A DNA stretch of 64,000 nt from Shimia sp. R9_2 (GTDB taxonomy: Bacteria > Pseudomonadota > Alphaproteobacteria > Rhodobacterales > Rhodobacteraceae): the NCBI RefSeq assembly GCF_017743735.1, contig NZ_JAGHRO010000006.1:1-64000 (forward strand), read 5' to 3'. The translations under genes and the position numbers were made by a program. Within the stretch, counting starts at the first letter, position 1. The number at the start of each line of letters is the position of its first letter. The notes beneath the pieces are model-generated. The model ran no database searches. It saw nothing but the letters and a program-made list of their open reading frames with translations, and was not told where the DNA came from. Below are positions 23,664-31,889 of this stretch, in pieces.

Positions 23664-25844
23664 ATGAAACTCAGATTAGTCATGCTGTTGGTTATCGGCC
23701 CGCTTTTTGTATATGCGGGCTACCTCAAATTCCAAGACATCACGACCCAGCGTGCGGCGCTCGCGAAGGCCCATGAAATCACAGTGATCACCCATGAAGA
23801 GGCGCTGGTCGATGATGTGATCCATGAGTTGCAGAAGGAGCGCGGATACTCTGCAGGCTTCATCGCCTCAAGTGGCAAAAACTTCGCCAAAGAGCTGGAG
23901 GCGCAACGCCAGGAAGCCTCCCACGTGATCGCGGGAATGCGCGCAGAGGTCGTTGCCTTGGTGACGGAAAAAGCGCAACTCATGGCGGAGGTCGAAGATC
24001 GGTTTGACGCCTTGGATGACATGCGTGGGCGGATCGATAGAGCGGCTGCAACTGTACCGGAGATGGCGGCGTTCTACACGGGCACCATCAACCTGCTGAT
24101 CGATTTGGCGCGCCCGCCGACAACCGGAAGCGCCGGCGGCAGACTTGAGGCCATCTTGCACGCTCGGGCTCTGGTTGGATCTGCTAAAGAAAGCGCCGGA
24201 CTTGAGCGCGCCACAGGGGCTGCTGGTTTGGGCCGGGGCTTCACCTTGGATTTGCACAATCGCTACATTGCGCTCGGAGGGCAGCAGCTTGCTCTGCTAC
24301 ATGAAACCGCCGGTGTTTTGGCAGAATCCAAATGGGAAACCGACCTTCTGGCGAGCCAAGAATTCAAGGCGCTGCAAGCCGCGCGAAATGAGATTGTCCC
24401 GCGTTTTGGCTCGCATGAAGAGCTGACAATCACCGCTGGGGAATGGTTTCAGATTTCCAGCCGGTGGATCGACCTGCTGCGCGCCAAAGAGCTTGAATTT
24501 GTGGTTGAGGTTGCGGCAATCACCGAAGGTTTTGAAGCCGAGGCCCAGTCGAGTCTGAACAGCCTGATTTGGATTGGTTTGATTGTGTCCTTATTGGTTC
24601 TGACATTTGCTGTGACCGCCTTTGAGCGGGTGATCGGACGGATCAAATACCTGGTCACCGTGCTCGATGACTTTGCCAAAGGAAATTACGAGGCTGAAAT
24701 TGATGGCTTGGAAGGTCGCGGTGAGCTTCACAGCTTGGCTCGAGCCTTTGATAAGTTCCGTCATGACACGCTGGATATGCAGGCCGCTTCTGATACGCTC
24801 AAGTCCGAGCAGGAGCATCTGAAAGCGCAGCAGGACAAAGTGGTCGCGGAGATCAGCGCCGGATTGGAGCGTCTGGCCGAAGGGGATCTCACCTACAAGT
24901 TCTCTGAGACTTTCCCAGAGGAATACGCCTCCTTACGCACTGATTTCAGCGGTGCCATGGCAAAGCTCAACGACACGCTGGCAAGCGTGGTGCACAACAC
25001 CTCCAGCATCCGCAATGCTGCAACAGGCATCACGGAAGCTTCGCTGGAGCTCTCACGCCGCAGTGAAAATCAGGCGGCGACACTTGAGGAAACCTCCGCA
25101 GCGCTTGAGGAACTGACCTCCAGCGTGCGCGCCGCAGCAGAAGGCGCGCGCGGCGTTCAGAACACAACCGACAGCGCGCGTTCTGAGGCGACCGAAAGTG
25201 GTCAGGTGGTCATGCAAGCCGTTCAGGCCATGTCGGAAATCTCAGAATCGTCAGGCCAGATCGCGCAGAACATTGGTGTCATTGACGACATTGCCTTCCA
25301 AACGAACCTCTTGGCGCTTAACGCAGGTGTTGAGGCTGCTCGGGCCGGGGACGCGGGCAGTGGCTTTGCGGTTGTGGCGTCCGAAGTGCGGGCGCTGGCG
25401 CAAAAATCCTCAGAAGCCGCCACCGAGATCAAATCGCTAATAGGCGAAAGTACGGATCATGTGAGCAATGGTGTGGAGCTTGTGAACAAGACAGGCAAGG
25501 CACTGGAAAACATCGTGCACCGCGTAGGCCATATCTCCGAGCTGGTCTCTGAGATGGCGGCAGGCTCCAGCGATCAGGCCACCGGTCTTGGGGAGCTCAA
25601 CGCCGGTGTGGCCCAGCTTGATCAGGTCACACAGCAAAACGCCGCCATGGCGCAAAACGCCAACACCACTTGTCACACCTTGAAAGAAGAAGCCGACGAG
25701 CTCGAGCGCTTGGTGGGGCAGTTCACCCTCTTTGAGGGGGGCGGGGTGACAAGTGATGCGATTTTTGACGGCGCGGCGGATGACGCTGAGGAGTATGAAG
25801 GCACCGCATTTGTTGCGGGCAAACAGGCCAAAACCGCGGCCTAA
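23664..25844 (+). CDS. Methyl-accepting chemotaxis protein with nitrate/nitrite-sensing-type domain
   Basis: Seen: 726 residues. TM1 is at about 3-20. A long periplasmic part (about 25-295) has the NIT-domain hallmark IHELQKERGYSAGFIASSG. TM2 is at about 297-318, followed by HAMP regions at about 320-375 and 395-450. The signalling domain tip contains IAFQTNLLALNAGVEAARAG and FAVVASEVRALAQKSSEAA. Family knowledge: NIT domains sense nitrate or nitrite. There is no CheR-tethering NWETF end; it ends KQAKTAA. There are no other che genes nearby, so it is a stand-alone receptor. The start has a TAGGACA-like ribosome site. Confidence 0.9.
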   Translation: MKLRLVMLLVIGPLFVYAGYLKFQDITTQRAALAKAHEITVITHEEALVDDVIHELQKERGYSAGFIASSGKNFAKELEAQRQEASHVIAGMRAEVVALVTEKAQLMAEVEDRFDALDDMRGRIDRAAATVPEMAAFYTGTINLLIDLARPPTTGSAGGRLEAILHARALVGSAKESAGLERATGAAGLGRGFTLDLHNRYIALGGQQLALLHETAGVLAESKWETDLLASQEFKALQAARNEIVPRFGSHEELTITAGEWFQISSRWIDLLRAKELEFVVEVAAITEGFEAEAQSSLNSLIWIGLIVSLLVLTFAVTAFERVIGRIKYLVTVLDDFAKGNYEAEIDGLEGRGELHSLARAFDKFRHDTLDMQAASDTLKSEQEHLKAQQDKVVAEISAGLERLAEGDLTYKFSETFPEEYASLRTDFSGAMAKLNDTLASVVHNTSSIRNAATGITEASLELSRRSENQAATLEETSAALEELTSSVRAAAEGARGVQNTTDSARSEATESGQVVMQAVQAMSEISESSGQIAQNIGVIDDIAFQTNLLALNAGVEAARAGDAGSGFAVVASEVRALAQKSSEAATEIKSLIGESTDHVSNGVELVNKTGKALENIVHRVGHISELVSEMAAGSSDQATGLGELNAGVAQLDQVTQQNAAMAQNANTTCHTLKEEADELERLVGQFTLFEGGGVTSDAIFDGAADDAEEYEGTAFVAGKQAKTAA

Positions 25845-25861
25845 GCTCGCGATTGATGTTA

Positions 25862-25900
25862 AGGCCGCCAACGCAGCTTGAGCGCTGGCGGCCTCATTTA
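25862..25900. terminator. Bidirectional hairpin between convergent genes
   Basis: Seen: AGGCCGCCA (25862-25870) pairs with TGGCGGCCT (25886-25894). It lies between the chemoreceptor stop and the minus-strand glycosyltransferase stop, with AT-rich sequence on both sides. It could stop transcription from either direction. Confidence 0.75.
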
Positions 25901-26865
25901 TATTCGATGATCCGCATGCTGCGCCCCATAAGGCGGCGCCAGTGAAACATCCCCATGCCAAGAATATTGGGCACCTTCGAGAGGGTGATCAGCCGCGCAT
26001 GACGCCAGGCCTCCCAATAAGGCAGGCCCGCCGTGACAAGACCGTTCTTTGTGCGGATGTAGCTTGCCGTATAGATCATGAGCACGGTCACAAAGGCCCA
26101 GCGATTGCTCAGCAGGCCCCAGGTTGCGAGTGCGGGGAAAAGCGCGCCATAGACAACCGCACGGGCTTGTTCTCGCAACGCATAGGGCGGATGCATCCAC
26201 CCCACCTGCGCATAGGCATGGCCACCGCGCACGGCGCGCTGCCACCATTGCGAAAATTCCAGCATTGCGGCGTCATGGCGGGTCATCTCTTCGGGCAGGC
26301 GGCGGAGTGTCCAACCCGCTTTGCCGACCCGAAGGCAAAACTCTTCATCTTCTCCTGCAATCACCGTCGCATCAAATCCACCGGCCGCTACAAAGGCCTC
26401 ACTGCGCACCAGCATATCTCCGCCACAAACGGTTATGTCCCCTGCTGGCCGATGCCATTCAAAATCGCATAGCGCGTTGTAGACACTGCGCTCCGGATAG
26501 AGCTCCGCGCGCCAGCCGGTCACCAGACCAAGTTTGGGATCTGCTTGCAGCGCCGCTTCTCCGGCCGCGATCCAGCCCTCGGCCACAATGCAGTCTCCGT
26601 CCACAAACTGCACGAACTCCGGCAGATCGTCGGTTTCTGCCAAAGCGTCAAATCCGGCCTGCCTTGCCCGCGCGGCCGTGAAAGGCAGGCTGTCATCCAG
26701 TTCGATGACCAGAGCGCCGGCTGTTCGCGCCGCCTCCACGGAGCTGTCAGAGCTGCCGCTGTCCACATAGACAATCTCGACGTCCTGCGCGACGAGAGAG
26801 GCCAGGCAGGCGACCAACCGCTCGCCCTCATTGCGCCCAATCACAATGGCCGTGGTGGCTCTCAT
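25894..26865 (-). CDS. Family 2 glycosyltransferase
   Basis: Seen: 323 residues. The GT-A core starts TAIVIGRNEGERLVACLASL, then VYVDSGSSDSS, and the DXD-like metal site VQFVDGDCIVAEGW. Further on are CGGDMLVRSEAF and GEDEEFCLRVGKAGW (the ED acceptor motif). The C-terminal 90 residues hold hydrophobic segments (about 230-290) suggesting membrane attachment. It transfers a sugar from a nucleotide donor to a lipid-linked acceptor in surface-glycan assembly; the sugar is unknown. It is the last gene of a four-gene minus-strand unit (30183-25894) and overlaps the GT4 gene by 4 bases. Confidence 0.88.
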   Translation of the reverse strand: MRATTAIVIGRNEGERLVACLASLVAQDVEIVYVDSGSSDSSVEAARTAGALVIELDDSLPFTAARARQAGFDALAETDDLPEFVQFVDGDCIVAEGWIAAGEAALQADPKLGLVTGWRAELYPERSVYNALCDFEWHRPAGDITVCGGDMLVRSEAFVAAGGFDATVIAGEDEEFCLRVGKAGWTLRRLPEEMTRHDAAMLEFSQWWQRAVRGGHAYAQVGWMHPPYALREQARAVVYGALFPALATWGLLSNRWAFVTVLMIYTASYIRTKNGLVTAGLPYWEAWRHARLITLSKVPNILGMGMFHWRRLMGRSMRIIEYK

Positions 26866-28082
26866 CGCGCGCGCTCCTGCAGCAGAGCCCGCAACCGTGC
26901 GGCTTCTTTAGCAATATCAAAGGCCGCCTCTACCTTGGCGCGCCCTGCGATCCCCATTGCCGTGGCGCGCGTAGGGTTGGCCAGCAGCTTGGCAATGGCC
27001 TGCGCCAGCGCATCCGGATCTCCCGGTGGCACCAACAGGCCAGAGACGCCTTCGGTCACCAGTTCGGGAATGCCGGCAATCTGGGTGGCCACCACAGGTC
27101 TGCGCGCGGCCATTGCCTCCATCAGCACCACGGGCACGCCTTCCGCAAAGCTCGGCAGCACCAGCATATCCGCCGCAGAAAGCGCCTCCGCCACCTCTGA
27201 CTGGGATTTGTATCCAACAAAGGAGACATGATCTGAAAGCCCGGCCGCGTCGGTCTGAGATTGCAGTGCTTTGCGGCCCGGCCCGTCTCCGATCACGGTC
27301 AGATGCACATCCGGTTCTTTTTGCACCAGCTGTTCCATCGCCCGCAGCAGGATCGGCAACCCTTTGACGGGGGCAAGTCGTCCCACAAACAGCAGCTTGG
27401 TGCCCATCGGCGCCTCCGCCCCATCATAGCGCGCGGGCTCCACGCCGCAGTGGATGATGTGCAGTTTGCTCCAGTGCTTGGGATCGCTGAACGCCATCGC
27501 TTGTGAGCGGCAAAAATGACTGATGCAGGCCACAAAGCCTGCGCGCGCGATCTTTTCATCGAGCCGCCAATGGTCCGGAGCAAAGAAAATATCGGGCCCA
27601 TGCAGCGTGAAACTATAGGGGATGCCGGACAGTTCGGAGGTCAGCATCGCCACGCTGCAGGATGATTTTGCAATGTGGTTGTGCAGATGCCGCACGCCCT
27701 TGTTGCGAAGATGTGCGGCCAAAACGGCGGCTTCTACAAAATAGAACAGTTGATAGAGCAGATTGCGCAGGCCGGGCGGCGCAGTTTTGACCGCCAATAC
27801 CAACGCGCGCAGGAACCGAAGCGGGTTGCGCAGCAGGGCCCCAAACACCGCTGAGAGCAGCGGCAGTGGGGATTTGGCCGCCGCCAGAATGTAAAAGGTG
27901 GCCTTGGCTTCGGCCTTCTGTTCCTCACCCACCAGATGTTCTGCACCTGTGCGGCGTACCGAACATGTCTCCACCCGCTGACCTTGAGCGCGCAAGGCGG
28001 CCACCTCGCGTTGAATAAAGGTGTCGGTCGCGCGCGGATACTCTCCGGTCAGATAGGCGATGGGGGCGTCTTGCTGGGTCAC
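26862..28082 (-). CDS. Family 4 (GT-B) glycosyltransferase
   Basis: Seen: 406 residues. The N-terminal half has AYLTGEYPRATDTFIQREVA, typical of exopolysaccharide GT4 enzymes. The C-terminal Glycos_transf_1 domain includes LLFVGRLAPVKGLPILLRAM, VTVIGDGPGR-like LTVIGDGPGRKALQ, and the E-x7-E site FAEGVPVVLMEAMAARRPVV. It is a retaining transferase using a nucleotide sugar. It overlaps the GT2 gene (26865) and the epimerase-like gene (28079) by 4 bases each. The donor and acceptor are not predictable, but its place in a polysaccharide unit is clear. Confidence 0.9.
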   Translation of the reverse strand: MTQQDAPIAYLTGEYPRATDTFIQREVAALRAQGQRVETCSVRRTGAEHLVGEEQKAEAKATFYILAAAKSPLPLLSAVFGALLRNPLRFLRALVLAVKTAPPGLRNLLYQLFYFVEAAVLAAHLRNKGVRHLHNHIAKSSCSVAMLTSELSGIPYSFTLHGPDIFFAPDHWRLDEKIARAGFVACISHFCRSQAMAFSDPKHWSKLHIIHCGVEPARYDGAEAPMGTKLLFVGRLAPVKGLPILLRAMEQLVQKEPDVHLTVIGDGPGRKALQSQTDAAGLSDHVSFVGYKSQSEVAEALSAADMLVLPSFAEGVPVVLMEAMAARRPVVATQIAGIPELVTEGVSGLLVPPGDPDALAQAIAKLLANPTRATAMGIAGRAKVEAAFDIAKEAARLRALLQERAR

Positions 28083-29047
28083 GGTGCTTCGGCCTGCTGC
28101 TGGCGATTTATTTCTGCTTGCATCGCGGTTTCAAAGGACACCATTTCAATTGGCCCTAAGATCTTGTGCATACGAGTATTGTCATATGTCAGCGGGCGGT
28201 GACGAGTCTCCAAAATTGGGGTGCGCAGCAGACCCGGCATCGCGCCAATATCAGGTGTGGCAGAGGCGAACAGCCGCCAAACCCCAAGCGGAATGCGCAT
28301 AGTGGCCTTGGGCCAGCCACAAGCGCGAAAGGCGGTCACAAAGCGGCGTCGGTCCGGCAGATCATCGTCAACCACATTTACGATGCCCACGCCAGTTGGG
28401 GTTTGCGCCGCGCGCACCAGCATGGTGGCTGCCAGTTCCATACGACACAATGGCAGCGTCCCACCGCCGTCAATCATCATCAAAAGGCTGCTCACCGCAG
28501 GGCCAACATGTGCATTGAACAGATGCTCTGGCCCCCATACCGCCCCGAGCCGCAGTGTGCTCAGCGCAAAACCAAAAAGCGCCGCCCCGTCGTCAAACAT
28601 GGTCTCCTGCGCGTGTTTCGCATTGGCATAATCCGTGCGCCCCGCGGCACCCGTAGGGCAGGCTTCGGTCAGAGTGGCATGATCCGCAAGTTGGCGCACG
28701 TCATACACATCAAACGATCCGGCCAACACTACATGTGGCACGTCTGCGGCCACCACTGCGTCAATCACGCGTCGACTGACGGTCAGCGTGTCGCGGATCT
28801 GATCGCCCGATAGCGTGGCGGCGCAGTGAATGAGGGTTTGAACACCTTTGAGTGCATCGGCCAGTGCGTCGCTGGATTGCGCCAGATCCAAAGCCACAAC
28901 CGTGATGCCGCTGTCCGTTTTCCAATCCGCCGGCACACTTTCAAGGCGGCGGACAAAGACGCGCACAGGGATGTTCTGTCTGCGCGCTTCCGCCACGCAG
29001 TGGCGTCCAATAAAACCGGCTGCACCGGTGATGGCCAAATCTGTCAT
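28079..29047 (-). CDS. NAD-dependent epimerase/dehydratase-like protein
   Basis: Seen: 322 residues from MTDLAITGAAGFIGRHCVAE (ATG 29047), giving the extended-SDR Rossmann motif GxxGxxG. Downstream are VALDLAQSSDAL, LIHCAATLSGDQ, VVLAGSFDVYD and the catalytic-type Y-x3-K in DYANAKHAQE. The substrate is probably a nucleotide sugar or a lipid-linked sugar. The frame extends upstream to 29257, but that part overlaps the oxidoreductase gene, so I chose the ATG that gives a proper N-terminus. It lies 2 bases after the Gfo/Idh gene. Confidence 0.88.
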   Translation of the reverse strand: MTDLAITGAAGFIGRHCVAEARRQNIPVRVFVRRLESVPADWKTDSGITVVALDLAQSSDALADALKGVQTLIHCAATLSGDQIRDTLTVSRRVIDAVVAADVPHVVLAGSFDVYDVRQLADHATLTEACPTGAAGRTDYANAKHAQETMFDDGAALFGFALSTLRLGAVWGPEHLFNAHVGPAVSSLLMMIDGGGTLPLCRMELAATMLVRAAQTPTGVGIVNVVDDDLPDRRRFVTAFRACGWPKATMRIPLGVWRLFASATPDIGAMPGLLRTPILETRHRPLTYDNTRMHKILGPIEMVSFETAMQAEINRQQQAEAP

Positions 29048-29049
29048 CG

Positions 29050-30183
29050 TCAAACCGCCCAAGGCATTGCAGGAATAGGGTCGCACCGTGTCGACATTTC
29101 TTGAGAGCCGCTGTCCGCTCCGGCGTTCTGAATGGCGAGAGTCACCTCGTTCAGATGCAGCGCGAAATCCGCGCTTAACCGGCAAGGGCGCTCTTCGCGC
29201 AGCGCGTCCAGCATTTCCACCGGCCCCAGCGCAAAGTTCATGGCGGCAGCGCCCCATCGTGCGACTTTTGGATGGGTGGCACCAGACAGGCGCTGGCGCT
29301 TGCCGATTGGATGTTCCATCAGCCGCCGCCGCAGGGTGAACCGCTTGTGAAACCGCACCGCCGCTTCGTTGTCCCAGGCCTGTTTGACCTGCAGCACGCC
29401 TTTGTCGCCAAAGACCCGGATGCGATGATCATGGCTGCCGACAATCGAACAGGTCAGCCTTGCGGTGATGCCGTTCTCAAAAAAGAGCGTGGCGGTGGAG
29501 AAATCCGGTGTGCGGTGAACCCCTTTGTAAGGCACGCATTCCGCAGATGCCGCCACAACACGGCGCACAGTGCCAAACATGCCAATCAACCAGGTGAGGT
29601 AATAGCCTGCATGCTCAAGCGTGCAGCCCACCACAAATTCATCCTTCGCGGGCCAGGGCGCGCCGCTGTCGCTTTGCCAGCCGCCATAAGGCGCCTGCGG
29701 GACAAAGCCGTCATCAAGCTCCGCGTAAATCAGCCGCACAGATCCTGCCAAATCGTCACGGATGGCTTTGGCAAGGGTCTGGGCTGCCTCCCCAAGCACA
29801 GAGCAGGGGGCCGAGGCCAACATTAGCCCCTTTTCCGATGCCAGATCATGCAGGGCAATCGCCTCGTCCATTTCCATCGCCAACGGCTTTTCGGAATACA
29901 CATGATGACCGGCGCTGAGGCAGGTGCGGCTGATTTCATAATGCGCTGATGGGTTGGTCAGGTTGAGAACCAAGGAGCCTTTCGGCAGGTTCGCCAAAAA
30001 CCGCTCCAAACTGTCGGCTTTGTGCAGGTTCCAATGGGTCGCAAAATTCTGGAGCCGCTCAGGATCATGGTCATAAACTTGGGTCACCGCGACATCGGGA
30101 TGCGCCGCAAAAGAACGCATATAAAGGTCGGCCACAAAGCCGCATCCGATAATGGAAACGCTACGTGTCTTGCCGGCGGTCAT
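29050..30183 (-). CDS. Gfo/Idh/MocA-family oxidoreductase
   Basis: Seen: 377 residues. The N-terminal NAD(P) domain has VSIIGCGFVADLYMRSFAA and VLNLTNPSAHYEISRTCL. The EKP motif appears as HHVYSEKPLAMEMDEAIAL, the signature lysine of the family. The C-terminal half is the beta-sheet substrate domain. Members oxidise or reduce sugars, inositols or UDP-sugars; in a polysaccharide locus a UDP-sugar dehydrogenase role is plausible. It is the first gene of the 30183-25894 unit. The region to 30375 is shared with the divergent wecG/tagA-type gene. Confidence 0.9.
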   Translation of the reverse strand: MTAGKTRSVSIIGCGFVADLYMRSFAAHPDVAVTQVYDHDPERLQNFATHWNLHKADSLERFLANLPKGSLVLNLTNPSAHYEISRTCLSAGHHVYSEKPLAMEMDEAIALHDLASEKGLMLASAPCSVLGEAAQTLAKAIRDDLAGSVRLIYAELDDGFVPQAPYGGWQSDSGAPWPAKDEFVVGCTLEHAGYYLTWLIGMFGTVRRVVAASAECVPYKGVHRTPDFSTATLFFENGITARLTCSIVGSHDHRIRVFGDKGVLQVKQAWDNEAAVRFHKRFTLRRRLMEHPIGKRQRLSGATHPKVARWGAAAMNFALGPVEMLDALREERPCRLSADFALHLNEVTLAIQNAGADSGSQEMSTRCDPIPAMPWAV

Positions 30184-30375
30184 AGAGCGAACCCTTTAGA
30201 AAGTAAGTACAATAAACTATAGGCTGCGCGCGGCCCGTTGCCACCATGGCGGGGATGGCTTCGCCGCGAGATGTGGCCCAATAGAACCACTTGCCGCAAA
30301 TTCAGACGCCCGCTTGTGACAGGTAAAAATACTTGGTGATAAGTTCTGCAAAACCCTTAAGGCAGCGGCGGTTTC

Positions 30376-31128
30376 TTGCAGTTTTCCACGATCACAAAGC
30401 CGGTCTCGGTCAATATCGCCACCATGACAGCGCTGCAATCTGCGGTGCAGGCGCGGTTTGCAACGGGGGATGGGTTTGCCTTGGCGACGATCAATCTCGA
30501 TCATCTGGTCAAGCTACGCAAAGATGTGGCCTTTTGTGAGGCCTATCTGGCGCAGGATTTTGTTGTTGCAGATGGCAATCCCATCGTCTGGCTGTCGCGT
30601 CTCGCAGCCAAGCCAGTGGCGCTTCTGCCGGGGGCTGATCTGGTGCTTCCTCTGATGCAATGGGCGGCGCAAGCGCAGGTGCCGGTCGCGCTGATCGGCA
30701 GCACGGAGGCCGCCCTTCAGGTCGCGGCAGTCGCGTTGAAAGATCAAGTGCGTGATGTTGAGATTGTCGCCACGCTGGCGCCGCCGATGGGATTTGATCC
30801 TGACAGTGAAGCGGCCGAAGCGCTTCTGCAGCAGGCGGCCGATGCGGGTGCGCGTATGACCTTTCTGGCTTTGGGGGCACCAAAACAGGAACGCCTTGCC
30901 GCGCGCGGTCGGCAGATTGTGCCGCAAATGGGGTTTGCCAGTATCGGGGCAGGGTTGGATTTCTGGGCAGCAACACAGCACCGCGCCCCCCTTTGGGTGC
31001 GGAAACTGGCTCTGGAATGGCTGTGGCGCGCGGTGAGCAACCCGTCACGTTTGGCTGGACGATATCTGCGTTGTTTCGCCATTTTGCCCAACCTGCTGAT
31101 CGGCGCGCTGAGGCAGCGGAGGGCCTAA
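30376..31128 (+). CDS. WecG/TagA/CpsF-family glycosyltransferase (probable TTG start)
   Basis: Seen: 250 residues of the GT26 family. The core includes FALATINLDHLVKLRKD, VVADGNPIVWLSRL (catalytic-type Asp), LPGADLVLPLM, VALIGSTEAAL and FLALGAPKQERLAA. It adds N-acetyl-mannosamine-type sugars, or a related residue, to an undecaprenyl-linked acceptor. I take TTG 30376 (N-terminus MQFSTITKPVSVN) because it matches the length of relatives; ATG 30424 is the alternative and has no good ribosome site. Its stop overlaps the convergent SDR stop by 4 bases. Confidence 0.87.
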   Translation: MQFSTITKPVSVNIATMTALQSAVQARFATGDGFALATINLDHLVKLRKDVAFCEAYLAQDFVVADGNPIVWLSRLAAKPVALLPGADLVLPLMQWAAQAQVPVALIGSTEAALQVAAVALKDQVRDVEIVATLAPPMGFDPDSEAAEALLQQAADAGARMTFLALGAPKQERLAARGRQIVPQMGFASIGAGLDFWAATQHRAPLWVRKLALEWLWRAVSNPSRLAGRYLRCFAILPNLLIGALRQRRA

Positions 31129-31889
31129 AGCACGATCCGCCGGGGCTGTCGCCGTTGCATGCGGATCAAGTCCTTCACACGCCCCTTTAGGCCACGTGGC
31201 GGCAAAACCTCTCTATCCCGATCAAACACCGCGCCGTTCAGGCTGGGATCATTCCACAATGCCAGGGCTACGCCCCACTCTGCCGCCAACGTTGGGTCAA
31301 TGCCGTCTTCCAGTCCCATATCGGTGCGCAGAATGCCGGGCATCCAGGTGTTGATCACAATCTTTGGCAAACGATCTCCCAAATCTGCGATCAATGCCCG
31401 CGAAAAGCTGCGCACCGCCCCTTTTGAAACACTATAGGCCGCGCTGCAGGGCAGGGGGTGCAAATCGGCAAAGCTGCCGACATTCAGAATGCGGCCATGT
31501 CCAAGCGCCGTCATGTCCTTGAGCGCCTCAGACGTGCCATTCACCACGCCCCCCAGATTGACCGCCATTGTGTGCATAAAGCTTTCAGGCGTTTCATCGA
31601 GAATATCGCGGTGCGGATAGACCGCTGCGTTGTTGATCAGGATCGAAACCGCCCCATGCTGCCGCACGGTGCCAAAGGCGGTGCGCACCGCGTCAGGATC
31701 CGCAACATCCGCAACGATGGGGAGGAACTGTGCACCGGCAAGCACGGCCGTTTCTTCAAGCTTTTCAGCGCGCCGTCCCAAACCGGCAACGGTGATGCCT
31801 TTGGCTGTCAGCGCAATAGCCAACGCACGCCCAAGCCCCGACCCGGCCCCCGTCACCACGGCGATCCGCCCAGCGTTCTGCTCAGCCAT
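31125..31889 (-). CDS. Short-chain dehydrogenase/reductase
   Basis: Seen: 254 residues from MAEQNAGRIAVVTGAGSGLG, after a GGAGG ribosome site. It has the TGxxxGxG cofactor motif, LINNAAVYP (NNAG-like), GRILNVGSFADLH and the catalytic Tyr/Lys in CSAAYSVSKGAVRSF. The substrate is unknown. It overlaps the GMC oxidoreductase gene by 8 bases, so the two may act one after the other on an alcohol or sugar. The ATG at 31910 lies inside the GMC gene and lacks a better site. It is the last gene of the 35537-31125 unit. Confidence 0.88.
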   Translation of the reverse strand: MAEQNAGRIAVVTGAGSGLGRALAIALTAKGITVAGLGRRAEKLEETAVLAGAQFLPIVADVADPDAVRTAFGTVRQHGAVSILINNAAVYPHRDILDETPESFMHTMAVNLGGVVNGTSEALKDMTALGHGRILNVGSFADLHPLPCSAAYSVSKGAVRSFSRALIADLGDRLPKIVINTWMPGILRTDMGLEDGIDPTLAAEWGVALALWNDPSLNGAVFDRDREVLPPRGLKGRVKDLIRMQRRQPRRIVL

